Positions 28,001 through 34,514 of a DNA stretch of 64,000 nucleotides are shown piece by piece. Source of the DNA: HK1 sp965204915. Lineage in GTDB: Bacteria; Pseudomonadota; Gammaproteobacteria; HK1. The DNA lies in contig OZ242023.1 of the NCBI GenBank assembly GCA_965204915.1, forward strand, positions 5,208,001 through 5,272,000, written 5' to 3'. Under the pieces are notes generated by a model. That model had not been told where the DNA came from and did no database searches. It worked only from the letters and a program-made list of their open reading frames with translations. Both the position numbers and the translations under genes were made by a program. The first letter of the stretch is position 1. The number at the start of each line of letters is the position of its first letter.

Positions 28001-28234
28001 CTTCGTGCGCCGGTTGCGCAGGAAGTCCACGGTGATACCGTCCGGCCCCCAGTCCCGGACCAGCCCTTCGGTCCGCCCGGCGGCGGCATCATCGCCCGAA
28101 TCGTCGACGACGATGACCCGTGACGGCGGCCGGGACTGGTTCCCGATCGAGGGAAGCGCCCGGTGCTTCAGCAGTTCGGTTCGGTGAGCGGTGGCGACGA
28201 GAGCCGCCACGATGTTCTTCGCGGTAGGGTCCAT
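22085..28234 (-). CDS. Giant multidomain glycosyltransferase / kinase-like / methyltransferase fusion protein
   Basis: About 2,049 residues from ATG 28234 (CGGGAGA site upstream). Domains in order, by eye: GT-A glycosyltransferase 1 (IVVDDSGDD... VAILDDDDHWDPDHLERC, residues ~1-280); Pro-rich repeat linker (~280-355); a second GT-like domain (AVVWIVDDDMRLDPLVIG, ~358-730); a kinase-like domain with CRNLHPDNLRVVAGRVRLID and YGSD (~790-1180); a class I methyltransferase (RVLDYGCGDGKLAREIA, FDLVICRRVLCTIEDD, ~1190-1450); a third GT-like domain (YVLHVDADLMIGRLDR, ~1455-1620); and a C-terminal GT-2 domain (VVFDDASDP, VILTLDADDALIGDRVLSRL). Repeats sit in several linkers. The combination suggests synthesis and modification of a surface glycan, but no substrate can be named and no other glycan genes adjoin it. 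Confidence 0.8.
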   Translation of the reverse strand: MDPTAKNIVAALVATAHRTELLKHRALPSIGNQSRPPSRVIVVDDSGDDAAAGRTEGLVRDWGPDGITVDFLRNRRTKGAAGAWNSGLDHLLRTGDDPKRIHVAILDDDDHWDPDHLERCLAIAESRDLDMAAAGFRRIEEGAEPRLVVPPRSLDVASFLAGNPGIQGSNLVCRLSVLLEAGLFDESLPSCTDRDLCIRIAELPGIRYGTVSEPTLRHFACASRPRLSTPGARAKTEGLDRFFRKHRDRMSEAQRAEFRARAGRYFGWTESSPESVNGGAVRRGSSTSVPPFSAPPQAPHHPSAPPPSTPPQAPPHPPLLPFSALSRTTPDLSIPRPSAPPQAPHHPSAPPPSAPPQAPPHLIVGMIADTARPEDVGGLLADLRGLAGDPGLSGLDVLILENGRGRAPDEALRSLVERERTGGLRVHLVDRARHLEDAANGLVPDGGAGRGRKLPIAPARTVLQSYLYVLARSRPGAVVWIVDDDMRLDPLVIGEDGRLRRQAHALAPVLRELRRLHAGGELDVAIGTYTGAPPLPFAATVRVQLVDLAASLRWLASRDPRAALPDRSMENAALRSGRRDYYYDLSRKETDRLETPFPVTPAFPGESAGEAFERLAGAAERILAGEQVFRPLATEAGIDPLESIGGGLRHDGRFQRGGNTFVFDVEALRLAPNPSPAIDGRPSRRSDMIWTLLQERCFGRRVATVPVALYHDRSRIPPGEMDVERIVDDVRGYATFSALQDALDDTRGQSEREDGPRKLREVVEDTGIGTSVRNAPDLRGPRKLPDAPDDTPCVFTVTDGLGIELAEGAIGLFTALVHKYLEERLAAFRLSFYRILGLKRVLRRLVDDEEVWWREERYEAARTRLRTFCDRLDRTCTMEVLSRIEREAGALQPPRIREFLERLPKEIEDHRNRLSKLPALGRGLKAGCLGDERIANAKAVAVRLAAPAGPLAVLGCGMEGVALTDGKHVFKVFDYWWKSSHGTTAQAYLRTLAWNNTVPRHPPALAEAPPIPRSGAAKLPRNGRRPHQRSPLPGAWKDTRCLYPILAFHEWGHRAVLVYPFEPSEPYTGGHGPGMVELLVECRRHGVVCRNLHPDNLRVVAGRVRLIDYGSDIRPLEDEREFVTMCRRAWLSYRWAKRPDLTGIMRRALDDVEMPELDGFERFHEAVRRVTGQDETSGDVVPGLVGRAERVLDYGCGDGKLAREIADRGIEVLGYDPDHTRRPRWESLCEGRPATAGRSLGDSAGRNRGRPNQRRGRAGNSFVPYEGRSATTTRSLGDSAGRNRGRSGQRCEQTENRFVPSEGSGDLRFTHERSEVLAAGRFDLVICRRVLCTIEDDAELRAVLRDLRTLVTEYGRVIVTVCDPHFTFGGPLPPEVDRELPPGARYESTFTWRKTLRATGRVRRDVHRPERALRRELARAGLAVCRRVEVPTVDLERFEPASEQLAFELRPLAPLPGEVTLLIKSCAMEAATLDVQVRHLVSQLEGPRAFAERLLVIDSREDGFTRQHTRGSLRALRDGAHRLVDAGWLDRIVEAPGDGSATAALHRRWFAIPCPRTHGATGAHVASILAGFEACATRYVLHVDADLMIGRLDRNHDHLADMLAVMEADPEVLTVSFNVAMEHDRLYTAGGGVGTEQDRPRTAGDGAGTEQDRPRAAGEGTGTEQDRPRAAGEGTGAWRAEARAGMVDLARLRAARPLPNSLDEDKGRLALSWHRSLDVAVRRGAGRSYRGGDRRTFYVHPPNARKRDVTDWFAVIDRIEHGVVPSIQKGKVDWTGSVADWMGPLRREPFVFVVSGRNVPAGRLRRCIDSMVRQQGPRWGAVVFDDASDPMCAEHFEIAWNALGERCTIVRNRRRRGLLANMVTAIRMVCADPASVILTLDADDALIGDRVLSRLVAEYERGADVSVGSMLRTDKAAHYPVCFDRPRERRGGNVWQHLRSFRKRLFDAIPDDALRLDGEYVDLANDWAFMLPIVEMARNPVHVTEALYLYEPSGVGKDAAGKAAREETVARLVARGPVAAAEQPGRTAAEQLGRTATEPPTESDTGSRR
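23206..23373 (-). repeat. Four 42-bp in-frame repeats in the giant fusion gene
   Basis: Consecutive 14-residue units read EHDRLYTAGGGVG, TEQDRPRTAGDGAG, then TEQDRPRAAGEGTG twice. The first unit continues a conserved-looking domain sequence, suggesting it was the seed of the expansion. Confidence 0.85.
24337..24552 (-). repeat. Two 108-bp in-frame units with a 19-bp palindrome
   Basis: Units begin near 24337 and 24445. Each contains GATTCCGCCCGGCGGAATC (24385-24403 and 24493-24511), a perfect palindrome around one central base, flanked by conserved sequence. Being 36 codons each they keep the frame, adding RSLGDSAGRNRG-type peptides inside the methyltransferase domain. A degenerate unit in reverse orientation lies at ~25135-25210. 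Confidence 0.85.
25135..25210 (+). repeat. Degenerate reverse-oriented copy of the palindromic unit
   Basis: GGCGACCGCTGGTGCGGTCG followed by GCTTGGCGGCTCCGCTACGC and GGAATCG aligns to the reverse complement of the 108-bp unit at 24337-24552. It is also in frame within the giant gene, adding a Pro/Arg-rich peptide in the kinase-like domain. Confidence 0.6.
27160..27400 (-). repeat. Pro/Ser/Ala-rich repeat linker in the giant fusion gene
   Basis: Imperfect repeats encode SAPPQAPHHPSAPPPS-type units joining the first and second glycosyltransferase domains. Several units are nearly identical at the DNA level (GGTGGTGCCGACGGATGGTG), which suggests recent expansion. Confidence 0.8.
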
Positions 28235-28662
28235 GTCTGTCTCCCGGATGAGGTGACACGGCGCGAACGACAACGCCGGCCGCCATCCAGGTCCGCCGGG
28301 AGCAGTGGAGCTTCCCGACCGGGAACAGTGGAGCTTCGGCTCGGTGCCGAGCCTGCGAGGGAGTCATCTCATCCGAGATCCCCCGAGGCTGTACTCCACC
28401 GTCCCGTTGAACGGATGGCGTGCATGGGCAACATGGAGGGCTTCGGGGCGATTGTCAACCCCCGTTCGATCGAGCCCCCGTTCGATCGAGCCCATTCGAT
28501 CGAGCCCCAAGATCAATTCGCAAATCCGGTGTTCGAATCTTGTGTTACACGGCCTTCCCTCCAACTTGTTCGCCAATTGCTGCCGCGGGCTCCGAAGGAC
28601 CCGCTACAACGAAGGACCCGCCGCAACGCCTTGGGCGGCCGCCATGTCCTTTCCCTGTCCGG
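28235..28662. other. Intergenic stretch with short direct repeats; no gene recognised
   Basis: It lies upstream of the giant gene and downstream of a vapC. It holds three close copies of GTTCGATCGAGCCC (~28465-28511), paired CAGTGGAGCTTC words (~28304-28335) and a GAAGGACCCGC pair (~28595-28620). These look like simple slippage repeats; spacing is too tight for CRISPR. Confidence 0.5.
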
Positions 28663-29049
28663 TCATGCCGCCTCGATGTCGGTTCGGGCGAAATCCTCGC
28701 CCTTGAACAGCAGCGGTTCACCCGTCACCTCCGCAAGCGCATAGGCAAAACAGTCCCCGAAGTTCAGCGCAGCCGGGTGGTTCCCCTTGCCGAAGCGCCG
28801 CCAGGCACGCCGTGCCGCCTCCAACTGTTCGGCCGTGACCGGCGCCAGTTCGATCATGGCCTCTTTCAGGAACAGGTCGAGTGCATGGCCCGCCGCCATA
28901 CCGCCGCGCCCTTCGACGACGATGGATGCTTCCAGCGCGTTGGCGACCGACATACGGCTGCTCGGAACCGAAGCGATCGCCGTCTCGAAGCGCTCCGCAT
29001 CCGGGTCCCGGTACAGGACCGCGAGCACCGCCGAGCTGTCGACGATCAT
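28663..29049 (-). CDS. vapC: PIN-domain VapC toxin
   Basis: The 128-residue PIN protein begins MIVDSSAVLAVLYRDPDAER (Asp4), with the Glu of NALEASIVVEGRGG and acidic sites NFGDCFAYALAE and FKGEDFARTD near the end. The start is fixed by the 4-base overlap with the upstream antitoxin. It is a probable RNA-cleaving toxin of a type II TA pair. Confidence 0.93.
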   Translation of the reverse strand: MIVDSSAVLAVLYRDPDAERFETAIASVPSSRMSVANALEASIVVEGRGGMAAGHALDLFLKEAMIELAPVTAEQLEAARRAWRRFGKGNHPAALNFGDCFAYALAEVTGEPLLFKGEDFARTDIEAA

Positions 29050-29303
29050 TTGGGCAGCCCCCTGTCGTCGTAGAGTACGTCGCCATGCTCCACGGCGGAG
29101 GGTCCCGGACCCAGGAGCTTCGCGCAACGATTCGCGACGGCGCGCAGCCTTTGAACCCGGACTTCGACACTGCGCTCATGCCTCTCCCGCTCCAGCCGCT
29201 CGCGCAACGCGACCGTGATCGCGCCGGTCATGGTTTCGCCGGTCAGCCGCGCCAGCTCGCCGGCGAGCCGGCAGGTCTCTTCGTTCTTGATGTTGAGGCT
29301 CAT
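29046..29303 (-). CDS. vapB: VapB antitoxin (Psk/Rv0623-like)
   Basis: The 85-residue protein begins MSLNIKNEETCRLAGELARL, then TGETMTGAITVALRERLERE: the short N-terminal strand and helices of Rv0623-type VapB antitoxins. Residues 55-85 (LLGPGPSAVEHGDVLYDDRG) form the toxin-binding tail. It is the first gene of the pair. Confidence 0.9.
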   Translation of the reverse strand: MSLNIKNEETCRLAGELARLTGETMTGAITVALRERLERERHERSVEVRVQRLRAVANRCAKLLGPGPSAVEHGDVLYDDRGLPK

Positions 29304-29729
29304 CGCCCTTCCTCTGGTAGATGGTGACGTGCAGCGTCTACCCTATGCCATGCCGTGCTTGCACACAACGCGAGGTATGCCACGCGCGGTTCGTCCCGGC
29401 GGGCGCCGCTCCGCGGGTCGGGGCCGGTGTCCACGTCGTCGATGTGCGCGCGGTCATGAAGCGTGCTCCTGTGATGAATCCGGGGTCTTCGCCGGAGCCC
29501 GCCGCGGTCGAGGTGACTTGTCCTGCGCCAAGTGGCCGAGGGCGGTTGCCCGTCCTCGGCCAATTGGCGTTCCGGCCATGCCGGATCAGGAGTCAGGAAT
29601 TCGCTCGCCTCATGGGCCTGCTCAAGTCGTATGGACAGTCCTTACGGTAACGAAAGGCTGCTTCAATCAGAAATTCGGGCGTTGTCCTGTTTATCCTTCC
29701 CCATGGAGCGACCGAGATCCTGGCGTCGG
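29304..29729. other. Intergenic stretch; no gene recognised
   Basis: Open frames on both strands (for example 29321-29650 plus, 29300-29563 minus) show no familiar motif and biased composition. It may include the decayed 3' end of the pseudogene at 29730-30225. Confidence 0.4.
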
Positions 29730-30225
29730 GTTTCACAAGATTGTCGATGATGCGATCCGGCATATGCGGATACCGACGCTCGTACTCCGACCGTTCATCG
29801 ATGTGCGTCCATGACGTGATGTCCGGATACAACAGCCTCTTTTCTTCATCCCCACGGGGCGCAACGGGTTGATCGTCGGAGATCCCCGGGAGGTTGATGA
29901 CCACCATCCCCGGTCGTCTGTCCACCGATCCGTCGTACATGCTCGAATGAATTTCCCAATCGACTTGCCGTCAGGCCCTTCGTCCACTCGTCCTCATGCG
30001 GGTCGTGCGCGCGCAGTTTCAGTCGCTGTTCCAGCGCAAGGCGTGCGCCGTCCCGTCCAACGTGAGGAAGACGAGGCGAGAGGCAGGTTCGTGTTCGGCC
30101 GAGAACGTTGCAAGCTCGTTCGACGTCATCCGGATATGCACCGGCCAAGCCAGGTAGTCGGTGACGACGATGGTTCCGCAGTGCCGAGGATGGTCTCCAT
30201 AGCGCCCCACCAGATCGGCCAGGAG
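29730..30225 (-). pseudogene. Frameshifted gene of unknown function
   Basis: Protein-like segments occur on the minus strand in three frames in order: GRYGDHPRHCGTIVVTDYLA... RLVFLTLDGTAHALRW (30210-30025), then DEWTKGPDGKSIGKFIRACT (~29995-29935), then VVINLPGISDDQPVAPRGDE... LLYPDITSWTHIDERSEYER (~29910-29790) and PDRIIDNLV. Each has natural amino-acid composition, so this is one gene broken by at least two frameshifts. The family is not recognised. Its 5' side abuts the MITE at 30235. Confidence 0.55.
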
Positions 30226-30234
30226 CTCTGTCGT

Positions 30235-30392
30235 AACTCAAGTTTCGGGATTCGCTGACCGAAATGGATTCCCGCTTTCGCGGGAATGACGTCATTTCAG
30301 CGAGACACGTTGCTTTCAGGCTGGCCGTCATTCCCGCGAAAGCGGGAATCCATCGCCTGATCCAAGGTATCTTGAATCCCGAAACTTGAGTT
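30235..30392. mobile_element. MITE-like element, copy 1 (core orientation A)
   Basis: Outer inverted repeats are AACTCAAGTTTCGGGATT at the left and AATCCCGAAACTTGAGTT at the right. A second pair of 27-base perfect inverted repeats (30264-30290 and 30327-30353, containing TTCCCGCTTTCGCGGGAA) encloses a 36-base core. There is no coding capacity. It shares both repeat layers with the copy at 46061-46232, but the core is inverted relative to it. Confidence 0.9.
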
Positions 30393-30491
30393 GTAAATCC
30401 GTGTTGCCGCAGATCCCCGCCGTAAGCTAGGCCTCCTTCCCGAGGCGAGCAGATGCAGTCGCGAGGGGGATCGGATCGAAGCGGAGGTCGT

Positions 30492-31391
30492 TCAGCGCCG
30501 TTTCCTCTCCGGTGGCGGGAGGGCGGATACGGCCTCCGAAAGCCATTCGAGGGCGCCGGGGGTCGCCGACCAGTTTTCCTTGTTCTGCAGGACGTAGGCG
30601 ACGGCTTCTTCCCGGGATCCCATGGCGTAATGATCGGGCAGACGGCGGGGGAGCGGCCTGGCGCCGATCAACAGGCCGGGAACATGGGGGTTGCGCTCCC
30701 AGGCAATCGCCAGGGAGGCGCCGGCGTCCGCTCGATCACCTTTGCGAAAGGCCAGCAGGACCTTGGCATAGGCCCATTCGACGAAGGCGTCGTTGTCGTA
30801 GGCGTCTAGCAGTTCTTCCAGGGCGTCGAGGTCGCCGGTGGTGAACAGCCACGACGTGAGCACGTGGCGCAGTCCCTGGTTGTCATTGGGATTGAGCCGC
30901 AGCATCTCGCGATAGTGGCCGATGGCGGCGGAACGCTCGTCCAGCGCCCACAGGCAATCGGCGAGGCCGCTCCGGGCGCGCATGTAGGGACGGGTCTCCA
31001 GGAGGCCCCAGAAATGGCCGGCATCCCGTTCGAAAGCCTCCGGTCCGAGGGCCTTTTCACCGGCGGCGACGCCCCGCCGGTAATGGTCACGCGCCTCGAC
31101 GGTGGTTCTTGCCGAATTCTCCGCCAGCAGCACGTGGGCGTCGACGCACAGCTCCGAGAGCGCCAGGGCCTGCCTGGCCAACCGGACCCGCTCGCGTGCC
31201 GTCCCCGCCTCCCATGCGTCGTACACCAGCTCCTGGGCTCGTCGGAGCGCGCCCTCGTCCCCGTCGCCGGGAAGATCGATCGGGAATCCGCCGGTGAACT
31301 CGTTGGGGAGCGGAACGGGTGCGGGCGGCTTTTGCCGCGCCGGAGATGCCTTCTTCTTGCTCTTGCGGCGTCGGTTCTTGCTGACGGGCAT
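30492..31391 (-). CDS. TPR (ST7-like) protein
   Basis: The 299-residue protein has a very basic start (KNRRRKSKKK) and helical repeats typical of ST7-type tetratricopeptide proteins: ARERVRLARQALALSELCVD, YMRARSGLADCLWALDERSA, AIGHYREMLRLNPNDNQGLR and YAKVLLAFRKGD. Bacterial ST7-like proteins are small soluble helical proteins of unknown function. It lies downstream of the doc module in the same direction. Confidence 0.7.
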   Translation of the reverse strand: MPVSKNRRRKSKKKASPARQKPPAPVPLPNEFTGGFPIDLPGDGDEGALRRAQELVYDAWEAGTARERVRLARQALALSELCVDAHVLLAENSARTTVEARDHYRRGVAAGEKALGPEAFERDAGHFWGLLETRPYMRARSGLADCLWALDERSAAIGHYREMLRLNPNDNQGLRHVLTSWLFTTGDLDALEELLDAYDNDAFVEWAYAKVLLAFRKGDRADAGASLAIAWERNPHVPGLLIGARPLPRRLPDHYAMGSREEAVAYVLQNKENWSATPGALEWLSEAVSALPPPERKRR

Positions 31392-31396
31392 GGTGC

Positions 31397-31485
31397 CCTC
31401 CCATCACGCAGCAGATCACGTCGAGCTTTTCCGCGACTTCGGGACGTATCAACGCGTAGAGCTCATGGTAGCGGGGGTCATGTGC
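31397..31485 (-). pseudogene. Remnant of an OLD-type ATPase 3' end
   Basis: The minus strand encodes HDPRYHELYALIRPEVAEKL, then DVICCVMGG, matching the C-terminus of the intact ATPase at 32188-33834 (HTRYHEIAAGMLPEEIHPEV, then TEKLDAICRAFG). The DNA CGTCGAGCTTTTCCG is shared. It overlaps the last codons of doc in another frame, so doc appears to run into the remnant. Confidence 0.65.
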
Positions 31486-31868
31486 CGGCGGAACCAGTCG
31501 GCGAGTTCGGCTTCGCCGATCCGGCCGGCCGCCATGTCTTCCATCGTCCCGATCGCATCTCGTGGATCGAAATCCAGGCTCCGGCCGTTGTCGGCCAGGA
31601 ACAATCGCGCGGTCACCCATGCCGTACGCTTGTTGCCGTCGAGGAACGCATGATTCTTCGCGAGACCGACAGCGTAGGCTGCCGCCAACTCCGCGGCATC
31701 GGGGTCTCCGTACCCCGCGAGGTTGACGGGTCGCGCGAGGGCGGACTCGATCATTCCCGGATCACGGACACCATCCAGCCCGCCATGTTCCGCAAGCTGG
31801 CGGTCATGGATCGCCAGGACGACGTCCAATCCGACCCAACGCCACGAGGCGGGGTCGTCGGCACTCAC
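31449..31868 (-). CDS. doc: Fic/Doc family toxin
   Basis: The 139-residue protein has the Doc signature KNHAFLDGNKRTAWV (residues ~71-85) and the family N-terminus GLDVVLAIHDRQLAEHGG. Doc phosphorylates EF-Tu and stops translation when unneutralised. The C-terminal ~10 residues (MTPATMSSTR) overlap an ATPase-gene remnant and may be a replaced tail. The partner is the AbrB-like gene directly upstream (4-base overlap). Confidence 0.9.
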   Translation of the reverse strand: MSADDPASWRWVGLDVVLAIHDRQLAEHGGLDGVRDPGMIESALARPVNLAGYGDPDAAELAAAYAVGLAKNHAFLDGNKRTAWVTARLFLADNGRSLDFDPRDAIGTMEDMAAGRIGEAELADWFRRHMTPATMSSTR

Positions 31869-32092
31869 TTCGCCAGCGCCCGCAATACCTCGCGGTCGTC
31901 ATGCATGATTTCTTCGGCGACCGCCATCTGACGCTCGAACTCGGGGTTTCGAGGGGTGAGCCGATAACCGCCGTCCGGGGCCTCGGTCAGATAGAGCGTA
32001 TCTCCCTTCCGCACCTTGAGCCGCGCCATCGCTTCTTCACCGAGAATGACGCCGGAAGACGCGCCGACCGTGGTGACTTTGCAGGGAAGCAT
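31865..32092 (-). CDS. AbrB/MazE-type antitoxin
   Basis: The 75-residue protein begins MLPCKVTTVGASSGVILGEE, then AMARLKVRKGDTLYL, the swapped-hairpin AbrB/MazE/SpoVT DNA-binding domain, with an acidic C-terminal tail (AVAEEIMHDDREVLRAL) for toxin binding. It precedes doc with a 4-base overlap. Confidence 0.88.
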   Translation of the reverse strand: MLPCKVTTVGASSGVILGEEAMARLKVRKGDTLYLTEAPDGGYRLTPRNPEFERQMAVAEEIMHDDREVLRALAK

Positions 32093-32187
32093 TCGAACCT
32101 CCTTTTCCCCGTTCCGTGATTCCGATTATATGGGCAGATGACGTGACGTTGGCCGCGGGAGGATCTTGTCGGGAACTTCGTGCGCGT

Positions 32188-33834
32188 TCACGGCTCGACC
32201 CCGAAGGCGCGGCAGATCGCGTCGAGCTTTTCCGTGACCTCCGGGTGGATCTCCTCGGGGAGCATCCCCGCCGCGATCTCGTGGTAGCGGGTATGGGGCA
32301 GGCCGTGGAGTCCGGCGGCTTCCAGCAGCGGAGGGAGAAGCCGCGTGCGGGTCTTGGTCACGTTCAGGAATTCATGGTCACCGAGCGGGTCTCTCACCAC
32401 CGCCGGCGGGAACTCGTCGCGCCAGTAGCTCAGCATGTCCTCGGCATGCGCGGCGGAGCCGGCTCCGATCACCGCCTCGATGAAACGGACGATCGCATCC
32501 GGGTGGACGAGATAGCTCTCGATCTCGTAGCGCCGCCAGCGAAGCCGCTGCAACCCCACGCCCGTGATCTCCGTATCCGGGACGGGCGGTCGTGCATCGC
32601 CGTCGCGAAGCTCAAGGCCGGGAAGACCCTCACGTACAAGCTGCAACGCCTCGAAGTGATCGCGCGCCCTGATTCCCGGGCGTCCCTCCTGCGCCTGGAA
32701 CACCAGCGGCTTCCACATCAGTTCGGTATCGAGCAGGCCCGCGGCCCGGTGTTCGAGGGTCGCCGCCCAGGCGCGCAGGACGTTGACGTCCGTGTAGTCC
32801 TCGACGTAGAGGACGCCGCGCACCCCCATTGCCTGCATGACGTCCACGTTGCTCAACACGCGAAGCGAGGAAACGAGCCTGCTGCGCTCCTCGTTGTCGG
32901 CGACCATCCGGGGCTTGTCGAGCATGACGCACAGCTCGCGGGGCTCGACGGCGTTGATGACCACTTCGGAGTGGGTCGCGACGATGAGCTGCGATCGCTG
33001 CCGGGCGGCTACGCTCCGCAGCTCGTGATGGATGGCGTCCTGGAGGATGACGTGCAGATGCGCATCCGGCTCGTCCAGCAGCAGCACCGCGCCCTGCCGC
33101 GTGTTCAGGAAGGCGAGCAGCATCAACACCTGTTGAAAGCCGCTGCCGGCACTCGCGACATCCAGCCGCGGCCCGCCCTCGGCCATGATGTATTCCGCGA
33201 GGATATGGGCGCCACTGGCGTCGGGAGGGAGGAGCTCGTAGCCGAACAGCTTGCCGATGGACGTCTTCAGCGCGCCCCACGCGTGCTCGTCCCGGTTGGC
33301 TTCCGCAAGCAGGTTGCGCAGCACCTCACCGGGGCGGCCGAGGCCGAGAAGCTGCTCGATTTTCGGCGGCTGGAACAGTGGCTCGTCAATCCCGAGGCCG
33401 GTCATGGGAGGCACGAACACCGTCCGCAGATCGAGTGTACGCAACGTCTCCGAAGGCGCTTCCCTGGTTGGCCGGACATGGATCTGCTCGGTGCTGTCGG
33501 CGATGAACTCCATCGCCACCGACCAGCCCGCATCGTGCCGGAGCTCGATCTCGATCCGCCCCCGATACCTCCGATCCATCCACAACAGATCGAAGCTCCG
33601 CAGGGGAACCGCCGAAAACGCCTGCCGGGCGATCGGCGCCCGCTCATACCCCCGGCGCAGACGAAAGTTGTTCAACTCGCGCCAGCGCCGCAGGGCAAGT
33701 GACCATGACGCGATCGCCTGGAGCACGGTCGTCTTGCCGGTGTTGTTGGGGCCGGCCAGCACCACATGACCGGGCAGACGGAATTCCATCTCCCCGAAAC
33801 GCTTGAAGCCACGAATGCGGACCGTGCGGATCAT
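32188..33834 (-). CDS. OLD-family ATPase with Toprim-like domain
   Basis: The 548-residue protein has an ATPase head: Walker A GPNNTGKTT (residues ~28-36), signature ASAGSGFQQVLML (~226-238), Walker B VLLLDEPDAHLH (~248-259) and H-switch VATHSEVV. This is followed by a Toprim-like segment GVLYVEDYTDVNVLRAWAA (~340) and RRYEIESYLVHPDAI (~430). This fused ATPase-Toprim plan matches OLD nucleases used in phage defence. Its 3' end has a decayed duplicate at 31397-31485, beyond the doc module. Confidence 0.85.
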   Translation of the reverse strand: MIRTVRIRGFKRFGEMEFRLPGHVVLAGPNNTGKTTVLQAIASWSLALRRWRELNNFRLRRGYERAPIARQAFSAVPLRSFDLLWMDRRYRGRIEIELRHDAGWSVAMEFIADSTEQIHVRPTREAPSETLRTLDLRTVFVPPMTGLGIDEPLFQPPKIEQLLGLGRPGEVLRNLLAEANRDEHAWGALKTSIGKLFGYELLPPDASGAHILAEYIMAEGGPRLDVASAGSGFQQVLMLLAFLNTRQGAVLLLDEPDAHLHVILQDAIHHELRSVAARQRSQLIVATHSEVVINAVEPRELCVMLDKPRMVADNEERSRLVSSLRVLSNVDVMQAMGVRGVLYVEDYTDVNVLRAWAATLEHRAAGLLDTELMWKPLVFQAQEGRPGIRARDHFEALQLVREGLPGLELRDGDARPPVPDTEITGVGLQRLRWRRYEIESYLVHPDAIVRFIEAVIGAGSAAHAEDMLSYWRDEFPPAVVRDPLGDHEFLNVTKTRTRLLPPLLEAAGLHGLPHTRYHEIAAGMLPEEIHPEVTEKLDAICRAFGVEP

Positions 33835-33871
33835 GCTTTCGCTTCGGCCTCCGGCAAGCGGTCGAACTGCT

Positions 33872-34300
33872 TCACGAATCCGATACCCTGAAGGGGTCCA
33901 CGATGGTCAGTCCGGCAATCCGCTGGCCGTGCTGCATGTCTTCGCTGTACAGGGTCCTGCAACCGGCTTCGAGCGCCCCGGCCACGATCAGGCTGTCGTA
34001 GAAAGAGAGTTTGTAACGAACCTGGACGTCAAGGCCGCGTCGGTAGAGCGATGCGCTCGGGTCAACGCGCCACAGGGGGCTCAGAACGTCGTCCAGTAGC
34101 CGTCTGGCGTCTGCCGGTGTTGCATCGAGCCTTCGGATGACCACGTTCAACGCCTCCTGGACGACCTGGAAGCTGATGCAACCGGTCCCGTCCGCCAAAG
34201 CCCGGTACACGATGGTTTCCGCCCGCCGGCGTTTCTCATCGTCGGCTTCGTCGAACAGGTAGACGAAAACATTGGTGTCGATGAAGGCGTCAGCGCTCAT
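33872..34300 (-). CDS. vapC: PIN-domain toxin
   Basis: The 142-residue PIN domain begins AFIDTNVFVYLFDEADDEKR (Asp ~8), with QVVQEALNVVIRR (Glu) and LSFYDSLIVAGALEAGCRTL (Asp) then YSEDMQHGQ (Asp). It is the toxin of a type II pair; its start overlaps the antitoxin by 11 bases. Confidence 0.92.
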   Translation of the reverse strand: MSADAFIDTNVFVYLFDEADDEKRRRAETIVYRALADGTGCISFQVVQEALNVVIRRLDATPADARRLLDDVLSPLWRVDPSASLYRRGLDVQVRYKLSFYDSLIVAGALEAGCRTLYSEDMQHGQRIAGLTIVDPFRVSDS

Positions 34301-34514
34301 TCATTTCGTCTCGGGTGAATCTGCGGCCCCCGGTGGCCAGGCTCGCACGAAGCGAGTCGATGGTCGCCATCGCGGCATCCACCTGCCTTCCCCTGCCGAC
34401 GTAGTCTTCCAGCCACCGCCGAAACCGCGCGTTCAGGGTCGTACGTTCGGCCGCGGCTCGCTGGCGGGCGGCTTCGATCAGATCTTCGTCCGCGCTCAGG
34501 GTGATGTTCTTCAT
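34290..34514 (-). CDS. vapB: VapB-type antitoxin
   Basis: The 74-residue protein begins MKNITLSADEDLIEAARQRA, a ribbon-helix-helix pattern, with AERTTLNARFRRWLEDY and a basic tail. It is first in the pair with the PIN toxin downstream. Confidence 0.88.
   Translation of the reverse strand: MKNITLSADEDLIEAARQRAAAERTTLNARFRRWLEDYVGRGRQVDAAMATIDSLRASLATGGRRFTRDEMNER

Noticed and set aside
28460..28515. Possible CRISPR array from GTTCGATCGAGCCC repeats
   Set aside because: Repeats are ~14 bases with almost no spacer; no cas genes nearby.
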